Assembly (NCBI GenBank): GCA_947095535.1
Contig: OX352773.1
Location: forward strand, 165,862,438-165,926,437
Source of the DNA: Poecilobothrus nobilitatus
Lineage: Eukaryota; Arthropoda; Insecta; Diptera; Dolichopodidae
Length of the DNA: 64,000 nt
Direction: 5' to 3'
A model generated the notes under the pieces. It was not told where the DNA came from. It ran no database searches and saw only the letters and a program-made list of their open reading frames with translations. A program made the translations under genes and the position numbers. This document shows, one piece after another, positions 57,696 to 64,000 of the stretch. Position 1 is the stretch's first letter, and every line of letters starts with the position of its first letter.

Positions 57696-58389
57696 TGTAT
57701 AAACATTTTTCGTAATAAAAATAAATAAATTTATTATGGAAAACATCGAAATAGGGACCGTATATATTTTTTAAACTTTTTCTAAGTTTAAAGACTCCTT
57801 AAACTTCTCATAGCTACATACTAAATTTAATTACACTAGAGGCAATTCTACTACATTAAATTGTTTAATTATCTTTTTTCTAAGTAATTGTCCTTTTCGG
57901 ACATTTTCAAAATATATGCAGCTTAGTATTAATATAGTAGCCACCGTTCAGGCAGATCCATAATAATATTTTTATAATACATATTACTAAAACAGCGGGT
58001 TTATTGAAGTCGAAACGATCGAGATGAATTAAAACCTTGAAATCGATATCGTGAGCTAAACAATTGAACATTATTTTATTTATAACACTATTAAAAGTTT
58101 TTAACTTTTCTACAACTTAGTTTAATATCCTTAATATAATTTTTTTTCTGTGATATGAACATAACATTTTTATAATTTATTATAAATTTAATTCAAGTTA
58201 ATAAAATATGAAGACTTTCAAAGATTTAATAATAAATAATAATAAATTTTTATATCTAGTTGATTGTACAAGAATGACAGATTAATTTTAAACTTTTACA
58301 TGTATAATTAATTAAAAGATTTAATTATGAATATTTTTAATGTTAAATATCACATTATATTACACAAAAGTGCTTAACTATAGAAAATA
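57696..58389. other. AT-rich non-coding DNA
   Basis: No gene or recognised repeat seen. Confidence 0.5.
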
Positions 58390-58429
58390 TTTTCAAAAAA
58401 AAAAAATTTTTTTAATTAAAAACTTAATT

Positions 58430-58640
58430 TGCTTATTAGTTTCACTCTGTAGATACGTCCCTCCGCTGGTCTATTTACAAAACTTTTACACTGTTTAAGA
58501 TAGGACAATGAAACTTTAACCATGGACAGCTAATTAAAAAATATTAATGTTGCAAAATATAATAAAGCATAAACTCAGTCAGTTGCGGAACTGTAGCATA
58601 CATAAAATTCTAAGAAAATTTAAAACTTTTTGTGCAGAGG
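58430..58640 (+). mobile_element. Partial family C element, + orientation
   Basis: GCTTATTAGTTTCACTCTGT at 58430, CCCTCCGCTGGTCTATTTAC (decayed GTCC tract), AAAACTTTTACACTGTTTAA and CTTTAACCATGGACAGC are the C 5' region. The core fades after about 58560. Confidence 0.55.
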
Positions 58641-58861
58641 TAAACTTTAATATAAATTTAAAATCCCCGTAGTCTATTCATTGTTTATATCAGAAATATC
58701 TTCAGCACAAGTTTTTACTATCACTTTTTTTATCATTATTCTGGCGCTGTTAGGAAAACATTTACCTTTACTTTTAACAAGATGATTTGACCGGCATATG
58801 AATTTAAAAAAACACTGTATATCTTACGAATCACTATTTTTAGTATTTCTGATCATTTCAG

Positions 58862-59098
58862 GAAGTTTGAGGGACTGTAGCTCCGTAATGGATGGGGCTA
58901 CATGAAAAAGTTGTTCAACAAAATTATTTTTTTTATGAGGTTAAAATAGTTTTTTCATGGTTATGAATAGTTTAATGGTTAAAATAGTTTTTTTCTCTAT
59001 CTTTAACGGTGTAGAAGTTTTGTAAACAAACGGACGGACGGACAGAGTGAAACTAATAAGCACATTTTTTCAAAATTTTTTTGGAAATGTGCTAAAAA
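58862..59098 (-). mobile_element. Partial family C element, - orientation
   Basis: TTTGAGGGACTGTAGCTCCG, TGGGGCTACATGAAAAAGTT, CTTTAACGGTGTAGAAGTTT, GGACGGACGGACAGAGTGAA and TGGAAATGTGCTAAAAA are the C 5' region in reverse. GGTTAAAATAGTTTTTT is locally duplicated (58939-58953 and 58977-58991). It faces the + fragment at 58430. Confidence 0.65.
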
Positions 59099-61417
59099 GG
59101 AAAACAGATGAAAAACTAATATACAGATTAAGATCTGTTTAAAATATTATACAGATCATTTTCAAATTTTCGGTTTTTGGCTCATTTCTCATGGAACTCG
59201 CCTTATATGTATAATTATATATGATGTCGAATATAATATTTGTTAGGTGTCGTTATCGATTACAAGAAAATGTAAAGAAATGTAATTATTTTGCATAATT
59301 CAAAGTTTCTATGGTGATCTTATTCAATTATAATTCTTAATGATAATCTAAATTATTAATGTGTTTATGTTTCTTAACTTCAAAGTTTCTTAAAAAAATA
59401 CTTTTGTATAAGACTTGGATACTTTTTTTTTACGTGGAATAATGTGCATAACACAAGGTCAAAAAAATATCAAATACTTTTTTATAACGGCAACCAACGT
59501 AATAAATAAATTAAGAGTTATATTAACAGATTATTATCTTTATTTCTTGAAAATTAAATGGGTGTCCACGTTTTTCATTAATATACTTTCGAAAAATTTT
59601 AAAAAATTTCTAAAGGAAACCCCATTAAATAAAATAGCGTTAATTTTACTTTAAAATAAGTAAGAATAATAAAGTTATAAATAACATATTTTTACTTTCT
59701 TAATTTGCAAGCAATATTTTTAACACCTTAAATATTATATAACATAGTATTACATAATATAATTTTAACATAACTCAGTATAATATAAAATACATTTTTA
59801 TAACACATAACGTAGGTGATTTAATTACTCATACCATATATGACAAAACAAAAAAAAAATCATTTTTTAAGGGGAACTTTTGAAAATAATATCTAAGCTA
59901 TGAAGGAGTTTTTTTTTTTAAAAACCTTTTAAAATGCATGAAAATAGAATTAAATTATAAATTATAATGATAATAATATTATGTTCATTCAAAGGTTTCC
60001 TTTTTTTTTAAAAAAATTATCCAAAGAATTTTATAATCAAAAGGTTATAAATATTTTATACTTTTTAACAAAAAAAAAAAAATCATACAAAACATTTAAT
60101 TTTTTTTTTTTTTGTTATCCATAATTATTATTAAAATATTATTTTGTCCTTCTAATATCCTTTATATGTAATTATTCATTGTATTTTTAATACTTTATCC
60201 AACACTACACGTAATAATACGCAATATAGTAATAAGACATTTTTAACCTAGCTAAGTTCGAAAATACAATTTTTAAAGATATGTTCTTCTTAATTGTGTA
60301 ACTCTGGGCCTCTCTAATACACTTTTATAATAACTATTATGTTGATAATAAAATATCCTTGTTTTTATTTTCGATGTTTTTCAATTCAACATAACAAACA
60401 TAAGCTAAAAACTATTATCTATTATCGTTTATTTATTTTTTTTTATTTTAACATTGGAAATTGTATAGGCTATAATACAATATTACTTAGACCATCAGAA
60501 ATTATTTAGTTTTTCAGTAATTTTTGCCAAGGCCATCGAAGTCCCCAACTCAAATATTATTTATTTATTTATTTTAGCTTTCTAATATTACATAATAACT
60601 TTAAGTAATGTTAGTATTATCATCGGCTACTGGAACCATTACGGGTGCGAGAAAAAGAAAATACATCTACTTGAAAAAGTTACTTGATAATACTTACCTG
60701 GCGTAGCGGTTTTCCGTGATCAACTTAAATTTTATTCAAAAATATGACACTAAAAACCCAATACGTTTTGCATACTTTTAGGCGAACAGCTTTAATTAAT
60801 ATTTAAATAGATTATTTATTAACATAAAAAAAAAAAAACTGTTTTACTCAATTATATTTTTCAATTTCAAGGGATATTTTTTTAATAAATTAAAAATTTA
60901 AATCAAAAACTGGAAGATTGTTTTATATTATGTATTATAATAAACATTTTCTAGTTGAATTTTTCAAAATAAAATATAAAATTTTTATTATAATTGTTTA
61001 GTAATTAAACAAAAAACATTAATTTATCTTTTATAAAATATAGTTTAAAAACTTTTTTTTTTTAAATAAAACTTAAGAAAAGTTTGAAAAAAAAAAATAG
61101 ATTAAAAAATTAAGAATCTACAATTCAGATCTCAAGAGGTAGAAAACAAAAAAAAATAAATAATAAAAAATGTTTTTTAACAAAAAAAAAAAAAAATGCT
61201 CTAAAGTGCCTGATACTAATAACATCCTCAAATGCAAAAAATTTCTTTTGACAAAAATACAAAACAATAAAAACTTTTTACTAATTATAACAATAATACC
61301 TAGGTATATAGAAATACCTACTGGCTGTTCATTATTTAGAATTTTATGAATATAAAATAATTAACAAATAAATAAGCAAAACACTAAAAGTGGAAGTAGA
61401 GAATGGAAAAAAAAGAT
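59099..61417. other. AT-rich non-coding DNA
   Basis: No gene or recognised repeat seen; many homopolymer runs (60069-60081, 60100-60113, 61182-61196). The frame at 59415-59654 is AT-driven. Confidence 0.5.
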
Positions 61418-62197
61418 AAACAAGACAGTAGGCAAAATCGCAGGTTTTTAAAACTGCACATTTTCAAAAAAGCAATAAAAAGCCTCTTGGAATTTTAACT
61501 ACTTTTGCATAAAACTTTTGAATACTTTTCATGGAGTTTTCTATGTAAGCAAAAAATAATGAAAAATCAAAGGACACTCTCTTCAATTCTAAGGAAATCA
61601 TTATTTAAATAAGAAAAGCAATCAACAATTGCAAAAATATAATATTGCGCAGCTTTAGGTTTTTGTTTTACTTCCAAACAAATTTGTACAAGTATTCAAC
61701 AAGTGCCTAAAAATAGTAAGTTTTGATATTTGGAAAATTATTAGCTTTATAACAGAAAAAAATAAATACATACAAAAATTTTTACCTGTCACAAGTCTTG
61801 ATTCTAAACGATCTGCTCTATTTCAAAATTTTGCAATATTATACTCGTAAGTTTACATAACGGTAAATTTAAATAACAAATTAATTATATTAATTATAAT
61901 TTATATTTATTTTCTTTTTAATTAAAAATTTTCTGTCGTTTGACGTTTACAAATTTTAAAAATATTAATCAGAACTTTGGATATAAACATATGAGAATAG
62001 GGATTTTTCCAACTTTGAGGGGTTTTAGTTCCGTAATGAGTGTGGTTATATATAAAAGTGAATCCACAGTGTTAATTTTTTTATGAGACCTATCCATGAT
62101 TAAAACTTCAGTCCATCATCTTAAATTGTGTAGAAAAACAGATGACGAACAGTGTGGAACTAAATAACCATATTTTTTTCAAATTTTTTTTTTTGCA
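61418..62197 (-). mobile_element. Family C element, eroded copy
   Basis: The low end AACAAGACAGTAGGCAAAAT and TTTTTAAAACTGCACATTTT is a worn 3' terminus. CATAACGGTAAATTTAAATAA lies at 61857, and GGGTTTTAGTTCCGTAATGAGT-type text lies at 62022. The GGAC tract is reduced to CAGATGACGAACAGTGTGGA (62139). The high end is AACCATATTTTTTTCAAAT. Confidence 0.6.
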
Positions 62198-63704
62198 ATA
62201 ACTGAAAATATTCTGAACCAATTTAGTAATGTTATAATTCTTTTTTTGAATTAAATTCTGATGTTTATCTAAAGTTTAGTAGTTGCAAGTCAAATAAGCA
62301 AAATTAAGACCTATATGAAAAATTGAATAAAATTTGTCGGTAATAAATTTTTCTTAATTTCTTTCTTAATTTCTTTTAAGTTGTTTTAACCCCAGCATGT
62401 TTTTGAGGAATTTTTATCCTTTTATTGCTCTATCTAATTGGTTGAGCTGAAATTTTTCTTTCATAAAACGACAACGCCAAGTAGTACTGCTATACACTGG
62501 TATCATAATAACGAAGGTAATTTTAAATAATTTTCTTGAAACAAAGCATTACCTAATACTTCAAATTAAACTGATTTGTTTCATTAGAAGTGATTTAATT
62601 GAAAAAAGAAGTTCATAGTAAACTGTCATGAACATAACATGAAAATTACACATTTCAACCTCTACTATATTAGTTATATAAGTATAAATAAAATCGATTT
62701 CAAATAGAATACGAGTAAGTTGAAAAAATTGGAGCATTTTTAACGCTTGAAGCATCAAATTCAGGAAAATAAAAAATAATAAAAGATTTTTTAATTTTTT
62801 TATTTTTTAAATCTCAGTAATAATATATATATATATAAATATATATGTACAATATTTACACTCTTATAATAATGTATAAAAACATATTATTAGATTTAAT
62901 AACATACGTCAGTATGACATATAAATAATAAAAATAATATGCTTAAAAAAAAAATTACTTTGCACCTTCCGATATCCAAAAGAAAAGTCATTAAAGAATC
63001 TTTGCATTGCAGAATCATGAAAACTTAAATAGAATTGATTTTTTTTATTTTAGCTGATTAATAACAACCACCACGTCACTTATAGTATAGATGATAATGG
63101 AAATTTTAAGAGCAGTACTCAAGAAAAAGCAGTACTCACTATGATTTTTAAAACAACTCAGCTAACAACAAAAACAGCTAACAATTAAAATATTTTAATG
63201 ATCTGTAAAATTTTTGAAAAGTCAAGTTTTCTATATAACTATAAGTTTCTTAGGCAGTGACTGTACTCTATTATGCAGTTATTTAATTTATTAAAAATAT
63301 CCTTTATAATTTTAATTTCATATTTTCAAAGAGAGTTCTTCAGATTGAATGAAAAATATGAGTTAACGGAACAAAATTTTTTTATTTGAAAGCTGGTAGG
63401 TACTTGTACTTATATAATCGTTAAAGTTTTAAATGAAGTATACTTATAATATTTAATTGTTAACATCATTAAAGTGGAAGTCCTGCATTCAAAAAAAAAA
63501 ACAAAAAACTTAATTATGATTTACAAGGATAATATGTGCATTTTTCATTAATAAATTATGAGCAAAATATGCTAATGCGAAGCTATAGAATTAGAAAATA
63601 TCTTAAATAATTATGATAAAATAAATGACTAACTCTAACTTTCAAATAATTATTATTATTTTTTAATACTAATTACATTTTGTATATTTTTATATAATTT
63701 TCAG
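62198..63704. other. AT-rich DNA, probable intron
   Basis: No gene seen. It precedes a supported + strand exon and ends in a typical acceptor (TATTTTTATATAATTTTCAG). A TA microsatellite lies at 62823-62848. Confidence 0.5.
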
Positions 63705-63813
63705 TGTCAGACTTTACCGAAACCCTATCCCATTTGTATGAAGAGCATTCAGCTGCACTCCAGACACTAGTATCAACTTATCGTAAAAAAAATGGAGAGC
63801 TTCGAAAAGAGAG
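63705..63813 (+). CDS. Internal coding exon of an unidentified gene
   Basis: The 109-nt exon lies between an acceptor (ATATAATTTTCAG|TG) and a donor (GAGAG|GTATGTAA). Only one + frame is open (2 + 35 codons + 2 nt); the others have stops. It is about 40% GC by count, far above its surroundings. The peptide includes SDFTETLSHLYEEHSAALQT followed by LVSTYRKKNGELRKER. It is strongly helical, with hydrophobic residues at roughly heptad spacing (L7, L10, A17/L18, L21, Y25) and a basic C-terminal end, so I infer a coiled-coil or helical-bundle segment. I do not recognise the family with confidence. Upstream and downstream exons are not visible here. The exon begins and ends inside codons, so both neighbours must be coding. 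Confidence 0.8.
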
Positions 63814-63904
63814 GTATGTAAACGATTTGCAAGAAATATTGATAATAATATAATAAAATTATATTCTAATAAAATAATTATAAAATTCAAAAAATTAGAT
63901 AAAA
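63814..63904 (+). other. Start of the downstream intron
   Basis: Begins with the consensus-like donor GTATGTAAAC and becomes AT-rich at once. Confidence 0.6.
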
Positions 63905-64000
63905 ATGTCAGTTAGAAATTTTAAAAAATTAAAAGATATAGTACCAATAGAAACAATAGACATGCAGCCAAATCAAAAAATGTTATGGAATGAGAATTAT
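63905..64000 (+). CDS. Candidate ORF start running off the window
   Basis: ATG at 63905 follows an in-frame TAG at 63896 and opens 32 codons without a stop to the window end. The peptide (MSVRNFKKLKDIVPIETIDM, then QPNQKMLWNENY) has a mixed, protein-like composition, and the context TAAAAATG is acceptable for an insect start. Because it lies within the presumed intron of the preceding exon, it would be a nested gene, a retrocopy or a transposon ORF. A chance frame of this length in AT-rich DNA is also quite possible. I recognise no family. Confidence 0.25.
   Translation, partial: MSVRNFKKLKDIVPIETIDMQPNQKMLWNENY

Overview
The window looks like gene-poor nuclear DNA of an insect. It is very AT-rich, full of long A and T runs, and packed with dispersed repeats. 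Several repeats have the layout of the INE-1/DINE-1 (Helentron-derived) elements known from Drosophila, and others are tRNA-derived SINEs. I favour an insect, perhaps a fly, but the sequence does not settle the order or species. I see no bacterial gene organisation, rRNA, intact tRNA gene, CRISPR array or operon.

The only convincing host coding sequence is a 109-nt internal exon on the + strand at 63705-63813. It has a good acceptor and donor and one open frame. It is about 40% GC by my count, in much more AT-rich surroundings. The upstream DNA may therefore be a very long intron, or intron plus intergenic DNA. An ATG-initiated frame at 63905 runs off the window end and is only a candidate. 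Three weaker protein-like stretches are listed as relics or candidates: 22806-23442, 29006-29286 and 19099-19640. The last is a decayed hAT-type transposase.

The dominant content is non-autonomous mobile DNA. I use working letters. Family C (9 full, eroded or partial copies; 983, 5706, 16184, 33866, 39058, 44768, 55357, 58430-59098, 61418), family E (11268, 23842, 46916, 53404, perhaps 28115), family H (42343, 51180) and family J (14010) share one architecture. Each has a 5' hairpin, a GTCC/GGAC tract about 40-150 nt inside that end, a core that in several copies is a tandem array, 12-14 bp sub-terminal inverted repeats, and a small 3' hairpin about 12-20 nt from the 3' end. This is the layout described for Helentron-associated elements. 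The core arrays have family-specific periods: about 477 bp in C, 307 and 259 bp in E, about 147 bp in J. Copy number varies between copies. H joins E-like ends to a C-like core.

SINE family A (9679, 20857, 27132, 31008, 44839, 50043) and family B (11418, 35943, 49536) have tRNA-like heads and, for several copies, recognisable target-site duplications. A cluster of other tRNA-related heads (F) lies at 7459-9236. Family G (2869, 26187, 32353) is a 340-360 bp retroposon-like repeat, always with its poly(T) side at the low-coordinate end. DNA transposons include a pogo-like MITE (24286-25014) inside an E element, a MITE with a perfect 9-bp target duplication (20445-21257), a hAT remnant starting at 18387, a hAT-like end at 56285, and a long fold-back element at 7525-7959.

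The nesting gives relative ages. The SINEs at 11418 and 44839 and the MITE at 24286 are younger than the E, C and E elements they interrupt. The remaining stretches are AT-rich DNA with simple repeats in which I see no gene.
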